From Pempheris klunzingeri (taxonomy: Eukaryota; Chordata; Actinopteri; Acropomatiformes; Pempheridae): a stretch of 64,000 bases of DNA. Below, in pieces: positions 20,040 through 33,400 of this stretch (within the stretch, counting starts at the first letter, position 1; every line of letters starts with the position of its first letter). Both the position numbers and the translations under genes were made by a program. The notes beneath the pieces were generated by a model. It ran no database searches, was not told the DNA's origin, and worked only from the letters and a program-made list of their open reading frames with translations. The stretch is taken from NCBI RefSeq assembly GCF_042242105.1, contig NC_092013.1, positions 9,855,618 through 9,919,617 of the forward strand, read 5' to 3'.

Positions 20040-20470
20040 TGTAGCAGAACACGACTTAAGATTCGCTCATGTTGTTGAAACTTTCACTTCCGCAAAGTCA
20101 CGTGGTCAGTCAGCTGGCTGCAACGTAACAAAAGTTAACTCTTTCCTTCATGGAGTGATTTGTTTTTGTTTATCTCTATTAAATAAATAAGTTTAAGTTG
20201 CAAACTATTATTAGGGATTGTAAAAACAGCAGGCGTGGGTTGTTTTGATAATAAAATAAAATCTACCACTCAAGTGATTGTTCAAACCAATACCACAAAT
20301 ATGGTGCTGTTTGAGAGTTTACATCAGATAAGAGACTTTTCTGCGTCTCCTGACTCGAGGCTGCGCGCTGGGAGTGATAACTCAGCTTGGATTTCCGCAG
20401 AGGTGGGATGGGACCACATGGACATCATTTCCCAGCTATCAACACTACAGCCGCTTGAGAAGGAGAAGAA
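20040..20470. promoter_or_regulatory. Divergent sumf1/itpr1 promoter interval
   Basis: Lies between the sumf1 start codon and the GC-rich itpr1 leader. Close to sumf1 it holds CACTTCCG (20085-20092, the complement of an ETS core) and GTCACGTGGT (20097-20106), an E-box close to the CLEAR motif GTCACGTGAC bound by TFEB/MITF factors. No TATA box is seen near either start. In human the two genes are also head-to-head but much farther apart. Actual start sites are unknown. Confidence 0.6.
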
Positions 20471-20725
20471 GAAGAAGTGGCAGTGAGCCAGGCAGCACAG
20501 CTCAGCCAGCCAGCCAGCCAGCCAGTGTGCTGCCTGCCTCAGTGAGCGCAGCCCCGGAGCACCGACAGGCGCGGAAAGGTGATAGAGCTGTCAAAAAGGC
20601 TGGATTACTGCAGTCGCTGACGGCTGGATCTCACCCCCGGGGCCGGCGGAGAGGAGAGCCGCAGTCATGTTGCCTTAGCCCGTCTGGAGAAAGCTGAACA
20701 CCCCGAGCGTTTCCCCACTACCGAG
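20471..20725 (+). other. itpr1: itpr1 noncoding leader exon (start uncertain)
   Basis: GC-rich sequence with a (CCAG)n run at 20504-20525, ending at a good donor (CCGAG|GTAAAG). It contains short upstream ATGs, such as a three-codon uORF at about 20667. A longer 107-codon frame at 20374-20697 would be a uORF if transcription starts that far upstream. The 5' limit given is approximate. Confidence 0.5.
20504..20525. repeat. (CCAG)n in the itpr1 leader
   Basis: Five CCAG units within the predicted leader exon. Confidence 0.85.
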
Positions 20726-21627
20726 GTAAAGTTGAGCGCACAACTTGTACAGCTCACCATCCTCCTCTCTTCCTATCTCTCTCTCTCTCTGTGTCTTCGG
20801 AGAGGAAAGATTTAGTTCGCACTCCTTAAATGGTTAACAAAAAGGCTCGCGGATCGTGAGCAGGGATCGTTTTACACACAGTTGTGACCAAATGCAAGCA
20901 AGACTGCGCTTCTGATTTCTGGTGATAATAATTTCGTGATTGCGGATGTCGACTGAGCTGACAGCCTGGACGCGCTTACTCAAGTTTCATGTGTGCGTTT
21001 TAGTGGTCAGATGAGCAGGCCTGGACGGAAGATGCGCACATCTTGTCCATCATTTATGTGTTTATTTGAGCCTTGCTTCAGTAAGTCAGCGCCGGTGGTT
21101 GTTAACATAACTGTTATTGTTTTTTATTTATCGTACTTTTTTTAAAAAAAAGCAAATAACCCGAGTGAGGTGGCCAGAGATGGCCCTCAGCGGCGATGAC
21201 CTGTTGCAGGCAGGTGCACAAACCTGCTCCCAGTCATCAACCGTGCAGCCCTACGCCACCGCACAACAGGTTACAGTAACACCGAGCAGAGAATTTCCCT
21301 GCGGCTTTTATGCAAATCCTTGCAGCCAGACAGCGGTGTTAATGTAGTTTCGGCCTCCCAGGGAACCCTCTCATGTAAAGCTGCACAGCCACCTAACTGG
21401 GAGCCCTGCTGTTCCAATGAATGAGGAGTGAGTGTATTGGCACTATCATATCTGCAAATGCAAAAAGAAAATCACAGATGAATTCTCAAGAATTACCATG
21501 TATGATATTAGTATGCCAGAATTCAAGATGAGGATGCTGTTTACACTTTTTTCTTTCTACACTTAAGTTTGATGTTGAGAACACAATATGATAGTAAAGC
21601 TTACTCATTCTTTTCCCTCTCTCGTAG

Positions 21628-22534
21628 GTGTTCCCTGATTGTGTCAAACATGTCGGATAAGATGTCCAGCTTCCTGCACTTTGGGGACATCTGCTCCCTG
21701 TATGCGGAGGGATCCACCAATGGTTTCATCAGCACCCTGGGGTATGTCCATCTCACTGGCTGAGCATTATGCGTGTGGGCCCACTTCACACGTTTCTCCA
21801 GCGCACGCTGAGCAGTATTTGGATGGAAGGAAAGTCAGACAGGTGGTGCAGACTGTTTAGAAAGTTTGATTTAGTGAGAAACAAGTTTTGGTGCCATCAT
21901 AAAGAGCATTTCCTTTTGATTCTGTGGTTGTGTGTGTGTGTGTGTGTCCAGTGATTGTTTGCACGTGTCACAGGCATCACTTCCCACCTTTAGTGGAATT
22001 AAATTGGATTAGGTAGTTGAGGAGAGATCAGTGGATGTAATTTTGCAGTTTATCTCACAGAACAAGGCCTTTGAAGCGGTGCTTTGGCCTAGACTGACCC
22101 TGCCACTGATAGTGAAGGAAATATAGGGGCGTTAAATGCACAGTTAATGATTAAGTGTGTGTGTTTGTGTGGCAGGAGTTGGTGGGGAGGGCAGCGTTAG
22201 AGAGGAGAAAAAAAAACAATGAGGTGGTGCTGTGTACAATATTCAACACTAATGCCAAAACTGTTTTTACAAGCCACTCATTCACCCACACAGTTGCAGC
22301 CTTTCCTCGTCTGTTCTGAATGAAAACAGGGCAATAAGAGAAAGCGTGCATTACTGTTTTGCTGGCAGAAACCACATAATAAACACTAAAAGGTGCAGCA
22401 TGTTGTATCTAGCACCAGTAATGCTGTCAGTATCAGCTCAGTGTCCCCCTGCTCATGAAAAATGGAATGACCTACAGCAAAGACTGTGGCAATATAGAGG
22501 CATTGTGGCCTTTCTCAAGTTCCAGCGCTTCCCA

Positions 22535-22577
<43 letters not shown>

Positions 22578-24377
22578 GCGAAGCAAATTTACTAAACTGT
22601 CATGACAGCTCTGGCCAGGAGCCATCTTCTCCACGCACAACCACCAACTCAGCAGCCTTCTCCAGATCATCCTGCCCTTAGAGGAAGAAACCATACTGAG
22701 AAAAGAGAGAACTGTGTTGAGCAGCATTCCCAGCTCCTGTTTGGTCATTGGAGAGAGGGTGTGGGGGCAAATTAAAGGTTAAAAATGTGAAAAATGCTGC
22801 TTTGTACAGTGAGCCTTGAGCAGGAACCTGTCCTGTTTGTTCAAAGGTGTAACTAATGACTGACCGCTCTCACAGGGATTAGGAAGTTGTGTGCATTGTC
22901 CACGCATGCAGATGACCGCACACACATGCTGTACGATTTCTACTTAAAACTCCTGGATATTTTCTCGCAGCCTTGCTCCTTAAGGTGTACAGACTAGAGG
23001 AGTAGACAGGTCTGTTTGGACAACTGTGGACATTCCCCGGGAAAAAGCCTGAAATGGATGTGGGATTTGGCCTGTGTCCAGACAAGTGTTATTCTAAGCT
23101 AGTAAAAGCTAAATTTGTCACCAGAAATTCCAGCCTGCCCACCGGTCATCTAATCCAGAATTATTTCATTATTGTGTAAAGTTAGACAGTAAACGCAACT
23201 ATGTTAGAAAGAGCTTAATAAAAACTGGAAACGTCAGTAGAGTTTTCTACATGCAGAAGCTTTTGTCACGCTTTGTTTTAGCTGCTACTATGTTTAACAC
23301 ACACCCAAAGCAGTTATAGCAATCATAGAGATGCGGATCTATACAGTATCTGAGATACCTGAGTAAAATACCAGTCTCTATACATATACAATATTTGCCA
23401 ATGATGCTTGATTATAGTGCTGCAAATCACTGTTTTCTATAATTACGTATTTGTTTTCTGTTATTGTAAATTAAATCACATTTGAGTTTTAGCATTTTTC
23501 TGTATTTTACATTCACTACACTGAATTATTAAAATCCAAAAAGAATTCAGAGCTGAGCGAATGAGGGCTATTACTAACAATTATTTTTATTATTAAATAG
23601 TTTGTTGATTGGTTTATTGATCAACCAATTAGTCGTTTGGGAGAGTCCAAGATGACATCTTTTAAATGTCTTCTTTTGTCCAGACAAGAGTCCAAAACCC
23701 AAAGATATTCCATTTATTATCATATAAGACAAGGAAAACCACCAAATGTTCACAATGGAGGAGCGAGAACTACTGGATTTGTGGTATTTTTGCTGAATAA
23801 AATGACAAAAATGAAATTATTTGATTATGACAATGTTCTGTCAGTTGATTAATTTGCTAATTGTTTCAGCTCAATAATAAATAACAAGAATATCATAACT
23901 GGCAACCTCATTTTATATGAAAACCCAGCATCATGTGTTTTAGTCATTCATAAGACATTGGATATGTAGACAATGTACTTGCAAAAATATTTACAATATG
24001 CTGAACAAAATACACCAAAACACTGAGCACAGACTGGCTGGTTAGTACGGGGGTGCGTGCTGTACCTGCATGTGATTAACAGTGTTATTATGTGTCTGTA
24101 TCCATAGCTTGGTGGATGACCGCTGTGTCGTCCAGCCCGACGCGGGGGACCTCAACAACCCTCCAAAGAAGTTCAGAGGTAAGAGGCACGGAGAGTCGAC
24201 TCCCCTCGTCCTCCTGAGGCCTGACATCATCACACTAACTGCTGTCTGTTTATACTGCGGGCTCTGTGAGAGAGACGCGGCTGGATATGTTATGCTGTGT
24301 TTCTTTGGTGACAGCCACAATATCTCTGCCCACTGGACTTCAAACACGCCTGCCTTTGACGATGTTAATGGAGTGTG

Positions 24378-24425
<48 letters not shown>

Positions 24426-27400
24426 GCATAATTATGCATCTGTGCATGTGTTTATGGCTGCGCGCGCTTGCTCGCACACCTCGTCTGTGAAAGGGAGAAG
24501 CAGATGGAGAGAATCAGTTCTGATGTTCACTTGTTGGGAACAACACGCTTGAAAAGCTGCTTTTCAAACAAAGGCCTTGAGATGCCTCTTTTGGTGAACC
24601 CGCTATTATTAGCTCCCATACAGGAAGTAGAACTCATGACCCTCGGCTCTCAGGCTGGAGGTTTATATCTCTGGGGAGAGGCCTGGGCTGACATTGTACA
24701 GAGAATATGAGCGTTGTATGTGAAGTGCTTTTTCAGTTTGACTTGGGACTCTGCTGTGAGTAGTGATAGTGAGAATTTCTCATTCTTAAAACTCACACTT
24801 TGCATTTAGGATGCTATCTGCCTATCTATCTCTCGAGTACAAAGAAGACTGCACTATATTTAGAGAGTATAAAGCTTTGATCTGAGCAGTGGCCACGCAG
24901 CTCAGCTCTTCAGTGGGTCTTTGGTGTCCCAGGACAGGTTATCTTCCCCCCAGAGACAATCGCTGTCACCACGATAAACAAAGACTGCACACTGATACCT
25001 CTGCGCCCGCAGCGACATGAAAGATGAGTCTCTTGCTTTCTGTCTTTGTTGCTGTGTGTGTTTTCAACAACCGTCCAGGTTAGGCTGTAGAGGAGTGCCT
25101 ATACTTGTGTAATTCTTTAGCTGGACTCCGACAGCACGTTCACATCTACCGTAGGGCACTAGAGAGAGTTTGCAGCGTCCAAACAGTTTGTGCTGTAGGT
25201 TTGATTCCAATGTTTTTGTATGACTATTTTTGCCAGCAAATGTGATTGTAGTGAGGGAGCTGCCTGTTGACTCACTTACGCAGGAAGGCTTTCACTAATC
25301 ACTTTGTCTCATTTAATCTTCCATCCTCCCACACTCTGTTTTCCCTCGACTCACTTATAAAAGTCTTCACAAGGTATAGTCCTGTTTGAAATCTGACCCA
25401 CTCCAGAGCACTAGATACTCTTTGCCTCGTTTCAAATTATTCCAGGATATTGCAGATATGTGAAATAATGTTTTGCCTATTTTTTTTTTTACAAAATTAT
25501 CAGTGCAAGAGAAAATGGTGGCTAAAGATATTTGTCCAAGAGATTTTTTTTGTCAGTGTGTATGTGTCTCTACAACACACTTAGACATAAGCCATAAGAG
25601 CTGTTAAAGTGGCGCTGGTACCTCCTTCGCCATGTCAGCTGGTCTTGACCAAGAAGTGGCCTTTATGTCACTTTGAGAGACCTCTGGATTTTTCCCAACC
25701 GGCAGAAAGAGGTGAAGATAACAGGAAATCATATAATAGGTCTTTTTTCACATTGGATATTTTGATTTCACAGTAAGACAAACACAGGTGTAAAGTCTAA
25801 AATTTATGATGATGGAATTTTATTTGGCTGCTTTGGTTCCAGGGTTCTGGTATTGTGCATGCTGGCTCATTGTCACACTGTCTTGGCACACTGGGACACT
25901 TGAATGGAACAGAGCCATTGTTAATGTCACTAGTAACACCTGTGTTTTTCCTGCTGTGACAAGTCAATATGCCTGCTGTGACAACAGCCTGCACACACAC
26001 CGTTGGACATCAATCGAATTCAACTATAAAACACCATCACCAGTTTGACTTCACAAAGTATCTTTCTAAAAATGTTATACTTTTTATGCCTCTTACAATC
26101 TTCCTTGAACTGTCACACTGCTATTTAGAATTTATCTAGCTGTTTGTTCTAGCTGTGAACAGCACCTCATTTCCTTTGTGCATTGCATTGTGGGACAGCT
26201 GTGTACATCAGCAGCACACTCAAAAACCAAGCATTTCTAGTATGCACACTTCACTTTGTCACTTTCCACTGTGAACACACACAGTAAAAACTTGCTTAGA
26301 ATCCATATGTGGTATGGATTAGTAAAGATGAAATGTCTACTGTAAAAAAATAAGGTCTGACTTTGTTGTGTTGTTGTCTGCCCCTGATGTACAGCCACAC
26401 TGGTCAGACAGAAGATTTGTATGTGTGTCTTACAGCATCACAACAATTAATAAATAACACAAATTGTGAAACAGTAAGATGACTGAAAATCTAACACTAC
26501 TAAACTAAACTGATGGTGAATTGAATAGTTGGTAAATCACTTTTCAGATGTTTCCTCAGAAGACATGCATTGGGGCCACATAGTACACAATGCCAAAGGC
26601 AAGTCACATTCAGGGCTGCGGTGAAGCCATGTGAGGAAATTTGCTCTTCACTCTAAATTAGCGCTTGTAGATATTATATGTCTTCTCAGTTTTTGCATGA
26701 TGTACCTGAAACAAATCCTCAAATTCACAAATACTTGCACAACACAATGATGTGTTTGTTTTGGCATTTTATGCATTTGTCTCAACAATAACCAGCTCAT
26801 AAGTGGTGTCTAAATAAATAGACACATTAGACGTGCGTTGAGAACCTCATTTATGTGAGTTTTCTGCGCCGCTGTAGCCAGATGAGTAAGTATTTGCGTT
26901 ATGCACTTGAACTTGCCATAGATGGCCCTTGAGTAATGTGAAACATCAAAACCAAGCAAGACACAGGTTTTTCTTTCTTTTAAACATCCACAAACACGAT
27001 TTGGCTACGTGTGCTTATGTTATATCAGTGTTTGGTTTCTCCAAACTTCTGTCAGAGCAAGCACTCTTGCTCCTCCTTGTTTATGAGGCTCCTCAGCTGT
27101 TTGAGAGGGACACAGTTGTGCAGAAATGATCTTTCATAGTGGACGCTATGAGGGCAGAGGGCCAGACAAGCCGTGTCCACATGCAGCGCCTGATACTGTC
27201 ATTGCTGAGGTATGCTTAACATTTCCTCCCAATGTAAACACTAGCACCCTCCACACGATCACACTCTCACTCGTGTAGTCTGTGTTCACGCGCTGAGACA
27301 TCAGGATGCCTTGCTTTGTATTTCACCAGGACAGTATCTCAAATGCTGCACACAAACACACCTACACGCTCACAAAGTGCAGTGCGTTCAGCAGAATACA

Positions 27401-30400
27401 CCTTGCAGCAGTCAGTCAGCACATCTGAGGCAGAGAAAGCACTTTGTATTAGTTGTTTAAAATAATCCTCCTTTGGATTATTTGTGATTTACACGTCATC
27501 GCGCAGTTGTTTGAATGTCGGGCCAGTGGTCTTATTTGAAGTTGCTATGGTGGCAGCTCTTTTTGTTGTCTGTTGAAGTGGCAGTGTAAAATGAACGCAG
27601 CATTGTTCAAATGCCACTCGCTTTTAATTTTCCTTCACTGAATCATCAATCAACATCCTCTCTCTGTTTGTCATTAGCAGGCTGTTCACGGTTTGAGAAA
27701 AAAGACTACGGGTGGTTTGTTGTTGCAAAATTTTTAAAGCAGTTTAAACTTTTTTGCAGCCTACTAGCGTGGGCTGTATGTAGGTATAAATTTAGTAAGT
27801 TCTTTTGTACAATCATCGTTACTATTCAATTATAATGTTGGGGTGGGGGGTCGATAAGGGCAGAATCTGAAACAATACACAAAGAGGAGGCAATCAAAGC
27901 GTCCTCTGGTTGTATAGAGAGATGACTGAAAAACAAGAGCTGATTTTTCTGCTTGTTTGTTATCAGCTTGACATTTGCATTGCGAAACCAGGAGCATGTG
28001 AGGACCATTATAGTGGATAGTGTCTCCTTGTTTTTACATGTCTACGCCTCTTGGGTTGTTTGTTTTTTACTATTTTTGTCATCCCTTTTCATATCTCATC
28101 TCTTGCTGTAATCTCCTCAAATGTCATGCGCTTGTACTCTGATACACTGAAGCCTCATAAACCCCAACAAACTCAAACAAACTTTGGAGCACTAATTCCC
28201 TGCCACCACCTATCTGTTGTCAGCTCAAACCACTGTTGCTGTCAGAGACGTGCTGCAGACTAGCTGGGTGGTTCATCTGAGATAGACACCAGAAACAGTT
28301 CTGCCTTAAGTCCCTTCCTCTCCTAATAACCACGTATATTGCTTTCCTGTCTACTGAGAGAGGAAAGGTCTTGCAGGAAACAGTGGAGGGAAGCTGTTGT
28401 CGGGAGACTCATTTATTGTCTTAGATGCACTACAAGTGATTAGTTGCTTCCTCTGTAATATCTCCAACAGGATAAGAACCTTGGAGCGAATAGCAGTTTA
28501 TACAGTCCAGATCATTTAGGAGATTGTTGATTTAACACAGAAAAGAGGACGTGTTGTGCAAGGCATGGCCCTGGGTCCTTTGCCAAACTGATATTGTCTA
28601 ATTACTGCAGGGCAGAGCAGAGCTCTCACAGAGGTACAAGCAGGCCTCATTGCTTGTGTTTAAACACTGATGACTTCTCTGTTATGTGGGCATGTCAGGG
28701 TTTTTTTTTTGTGAATCGTGCAGCCCTGTGTCATTGCACAGAGGATCTGATGGAAAGCTGCTTACAATATCAAAGTATTGTGACAGTTCTGCTCTCAGAA
28801 GTAAATCATTTCTGTTGACTTAACATCCCCTCAGTAGTTTTTATGGTTGCCAGCGCTTCAGGCATCTTCCTCTTGATCCTCTTAAGTCCGGTTAAGTTTG
28901 TCAGTGACTGCAGGATTTTTTATTAGCTTTTCATTGAACCGTGCATGTCTGAAGAGCCGGTGTTAGTGATCTCTCTAAGTCATCTGTGGCCCTTGTGCAA
29001 AAGCACTCAAAGGAAAATTGTATGACAACACTGATATACCAACACACCAATAGCAAAGCTTTGTCTTATATGTTTTCACCCACCTAAAAAAAAAAAAAAT
29101 CTTAAAATAATATCAACTTCATTGAAAATTCAGAATCTATGAATATGCAACTGTTGTTCATTCCGAAAGCTGAACTAGTCGACACAAGATGTCTCCTACT
29201 TCACCGAAAACTCCACTCTCACCATCTGAGCTCCGCAGGCTTCAAGTTTCCACATCACACGTGTGTGTAAGTTGCATATTGGACCAATATTTGCCTCAAA
29301 ATTTGTTGTGATCCAGCCGTATGTACATGTCTAAAACTCAGATTTAAGACGAGCACAGAGAAACCACCCCCCCACCCCCATCATGAATGATGAATGTGAA
29401 AAAAACCTTTTAGTGTCAAGTTCTGAACGTACATCATTCTGCACAGTGAAGGTCAAATATCCAAGTGAAATAACAATAAGCAAAGCACGTTTTTGAGTGG
29501 AGGGGGGCTTTAAAGCCATCTCTGATTACATAGAATATATAACAACACATAGCACCAATAATTGTACTAAGTGACTTCTGTGTAGTCACTTTATACAATA
29601 TCTGCTAATGTAATACTACAGTATAAGATGTGATGTGCACAAAATATACAGTGAAATAACATAATAATGCACCTTATACAAGATTCTTGTACAACATTCT
29701 TGCAGCTGTTTGTCATTATGTTCCGATTTTTTAATGGGAGTACATTTTCCTATCCTCTTTTTTAAGGATTTACAGTAAATTTATTTCATCAGATTTTTAT
29801 TTTTACGAAAAATGTATGAACGCCAGATACTATGTAAGAAATCTCTCTCGCATCATGATGATATTCAGAACTGTAAACAAATCCGCTGCTCATGCCAGTT
29901 TGTCCTGAAAAGATGGTGTTGCTTAAGATGATGTGCAATCATAGTCATGGTACTCGCTACTATGTTCACACTTGCCCTGTCTTTAATGACCACTAAGCCA
30001 CTTCCAGTTTGCACTTGTTCTCTGTTAATACTGAAGTCAGCTATTCTGTACTCAAGTATGTAAGAGAGGAAACAGTGTGGTAGTGAGTTTGTTGAAGAAG
30101 GGTAATGATTGATGATTCATGATATATTTTTCAACTTGCATCATCGTAATGAAACTCTTTATGGTTAACCCCGCATCCATACATTCCACATGATGTAGTA
30201 TATTTGCACGATTGCCTTTTTCAGTAGACTAACTACTAATGGATCAAAGTCCTGCCACGTCATGCAGAACCTATTGTGCATCACTTTGGTGTAGCACAGG
30301 GTAACAGACAAAGTAACAGCTGTAGTTGGACATAGATTCGGGGGGGGGGGGGTACCTAGGGGAAGCCGCTTCCCCTTCTTTCCAGTCTTTTTGCTTCACT

Positions 30401-33400
30401 AAGCTAACTGACTGCTGGCTGTAGCCTTAGATTTGACACTCAGACATGAGAGTGGTATCATTCCCAAAATGTTTTGCCGTGAAGAGATGCACCTACAATT
30501 TAATGTTGGATGACTTATTAGACACAGATGGAAGGAAAGAAATGGTCAAAAATATCCCAAGATAAGACAAGATATCCCAACTTTTCATCCTTAGCATGGT
30601 TCAAATTCCAAGAATGTTTGGTGCTACGCCTTCTTAAGAAGCAACTCAGTTGTTCAGACTTAAGTAAGCTGTTAAACAACTGTTTTCACAGGCTGTGCGG
30701 TACTAATGATCGTCATGTGTAAAATCAGTCTTAATTTTCAGGTCTGTCCTTTGAAAGGGCTCAGCTCCGTAAAGAAGAAAATGTTCTAATGCAGTTTCAT
30801 TTTACTAGTAAACACTCAGAGATCTGATCGACTCCCAGATTGCTTTGCATGTTGCTTAAAAGGCCTGTGACCTGCCCTTAATGGTGGCTTGATTCAACCC
30901 CAATTGCTGCAAAAGCATTCAAACAGCACTGCTAATGCGGTATTTTTTCTTTTTTTTCACATCATGCTTACCTCAGAGCTACATGATCTTCGGTTAGCAT
31001 TTGTAAGTGCAGCCAGTATCAAAGCCAGCTTTGTTTATGAACCCAAATAGATATGTTGAGTGCTAAATAAAGTAATGTTTATGGGGTGGGGTTCCGGTTG
31101 TAAAAGATTGTTTCAAGTTGGAGGAATGTTAATGAATCATTGAGTTTTCTGCCCTCTGGACCAGTCCCACCACTTCTCCTGCCCAGTGACCCCAGAAGGA
31201 ATTCTCACCACGGATTTCAGTATTGCTGTTTTCTCTCCCAGCTGACTGAGGGCAAACCTTCGGTGCAGACTGATCAGCTGTCACACACTGCGCTCATGTT
31301 GCAGCTGTGATTGTGTGTTTATAGTATGATAAAACGGCAGTGTCAGATTATAGGGCTGCTCACTCGTCAGACAGGAGCTTCCAGTGTTTCTGCTCGTTTT
31401 CTTTTGGCTTTTACACGTGCTAGTTTGATCCAGTGAGAACTTTATAGGCTGTTGTGACTGTTGTGTGAACTTATGTGCGACACGCTTAATTACACGCTCT
31501 GCAGCGCTAAATAGAGCCATTTCTTCTCTTTTTCAACCTGTCTGTGCTCTCTCTCTCTCTCTGTTTCGTATTCTTTCTCTCCCTTCCTGTCTTCCTCATT
31601 TCTCATTTCTGTTTCACTTCCTTGTCTTTGTTGTTCTAACTGTACTTTGGGTCAAGCTAAAGTAAACCATATCCGATGAGGCGGCTGCGAAGGGGGCGGG
31701 GGGGAAAGGGGGAAGATTTGCGAGATGGAGACCATTCACTCGGAGGGGGAGAGAGTGGTGTGTGAATTCAGAGGAATTCAAAAGGGAGAAGGAGGGATGA
31801 TAGAATATTGAGGGGGGAAGATAGGGAGTCCCCACCCTCTTCTCTCTCCCTCTGTCATCTCACTCCCCTTCTCTTGGCTGCCCTTATTTGGTCATGTTAC
31901 TGCGGCTATAGCGGGAGGAGAGAGAGTGAGAGAATGGGGGAAGGATGGACAGATTGTTCTTTTTTTCTCCTCTTTTCGTCCTCTCAGAATAGAGAGCTTC
32001 AGTCTGATGAGAGGTGAAGTCGGAGGAAAGCCAGGACTCAGAGGGAGGAGTCGCTGATGGGCTGAAGTTGAACTCTTCAGGGAAAATTGTCATAGCAGTT
32101 AATCCTCTGATTAACTATAAGCTACTAAACTGAGCTTTCAGTCAGAATAAAGTCTCTGTGTGCTTGAGCGGCCATCCCTGTGCAGCCTGATACAGAAGAG
32201 GAACTCTGTTGTGCTAAAACTGTGTTCACATGCAAATGTAGCAGCCGTTCTCCCTCCTGGCTACTTTCTACAGTATCTATGAAAATGAGCAGCACAATCA
32301 GAGTCTGCTGACGACAGCATCATCTCAGCGTTGCTTTGGTTACAAACTCTGAATGACCACGACTTATCGCTGTGCCACACACACACACACACACAGAATG
32401 TTTCAACATATTACTGTATTTTTATAACATGCACACACACACAATGTGTCCCTCATTAATCATTACTCCTCCCTGAAGCACAACGCCCTTTGATCCCCAT
32501 GAAGGAAACTAGTGATTATGATTGGACTGTGCAAAAAAAATAAAAATCTATCTATGTATCTATCCATGTATCCATCTATCTATCTCTCTATCTCTCTCTC
32601 GAGATGTCAGAGGTCATTAAGCCTGTCTTCTATTTTCAAATGTTTTACTGTTGATTTCTGTTGTTGCTTGAACATCTTGTTCTGTCTAGTTTTAGCAGCT
32701 CAGACCTTTAGTGTCTGTCGGTTTATATCAAGCTGTTCCTGTGACCTGTCACCCACACAGTAGCACTGACCCTTCCAGGCTTCAGAGTGCATCAATAAAT
32801 TTGTCTTTATTTGTTTTAAATCCATGTACCCGTGCCTGTACCTTAAACATAGCAGTGTTCGATCATCAAAATATGTTAGTCTCTTTTCTCTGTATGCATC
32901 ACTTTATACAAATCTGCCTGTGTCCATATCTGTGCTCATCTCTGTCTGTCTGTTTCTTTTTTTCCGTCTCCTCAGACTGTCTGTTCAGACTGTATCACAT
33001 GAACCGCTACTCGGCCCAGAAGCAGTTCTGGAAAGCAGCGAAGCCCGGGGGAAACACTGACACAGTGCTCCTCAACAAGCTCCATGTAAGTGACAGCATG
33101 TTCACCCCCTGCAGTCACTGCAAACGAGACCAGTCCAGCTCACACAATGAAGAGGAGAATGGACAGAGTTGCACACAAGACCTTCTCAGAAGTTTTGATT
33201 TGTGTCCTCAAGTTTAGATTTTATATTCGGTTGAAACTTTTCTAAGTTATTATGCATATTTCCCGAGGTAGAAAGTCCTTTTATAGACATTTCCGAAGCC
33301 TTTCACGCCTACTGTCCTACCTTTCTGCCCTCTACACTCTGTTTTCTCTCTTTCATCTGTGTTACAATACCATTTAAAGCAATCTGCTATCTGACCACAC

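Larger units (their letters stand above)
21742..24107 (+). other. itpr1: itpr1 intron 2
   Basis: No exon recognised. Contains a short (TG)n at about 21930-21949, (CA)n at 22537-22576 and a dispersed repeat at about 23560-23875. Confidence 0.7.
24179..32975 (+). other. itpr1: itpr1 intron 3
   Basis: 8.8 kb with no recognised exon. Holds a (TG)n tract at 24373-24426, a truncated copy of the palindromic repeat at 30379-30473, a run of 12 G at about 30340-30351, a purine-rich block with G-quadruplex potential at 31692-31712, (CA)n at about 32375-32396 and a TATC-rich stretch at about 32548-32600. Sequence around 29080-29330 also reads like a dispersed repeat, with low confidence. Confidence 0.7.

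Noticed and set aside
24082..24552. 156-codon plus-strand frame
   Set aside because: Runs from itpr1 exon 3 through its donor into a (TG)n tract; the exon ends at 24178 by splice site and family match.
30340..30351. Run of 12 G as a functional element
   Set aside because: Simple homopolymer next to an old repeat; possibly a sequencing or assembly length error.
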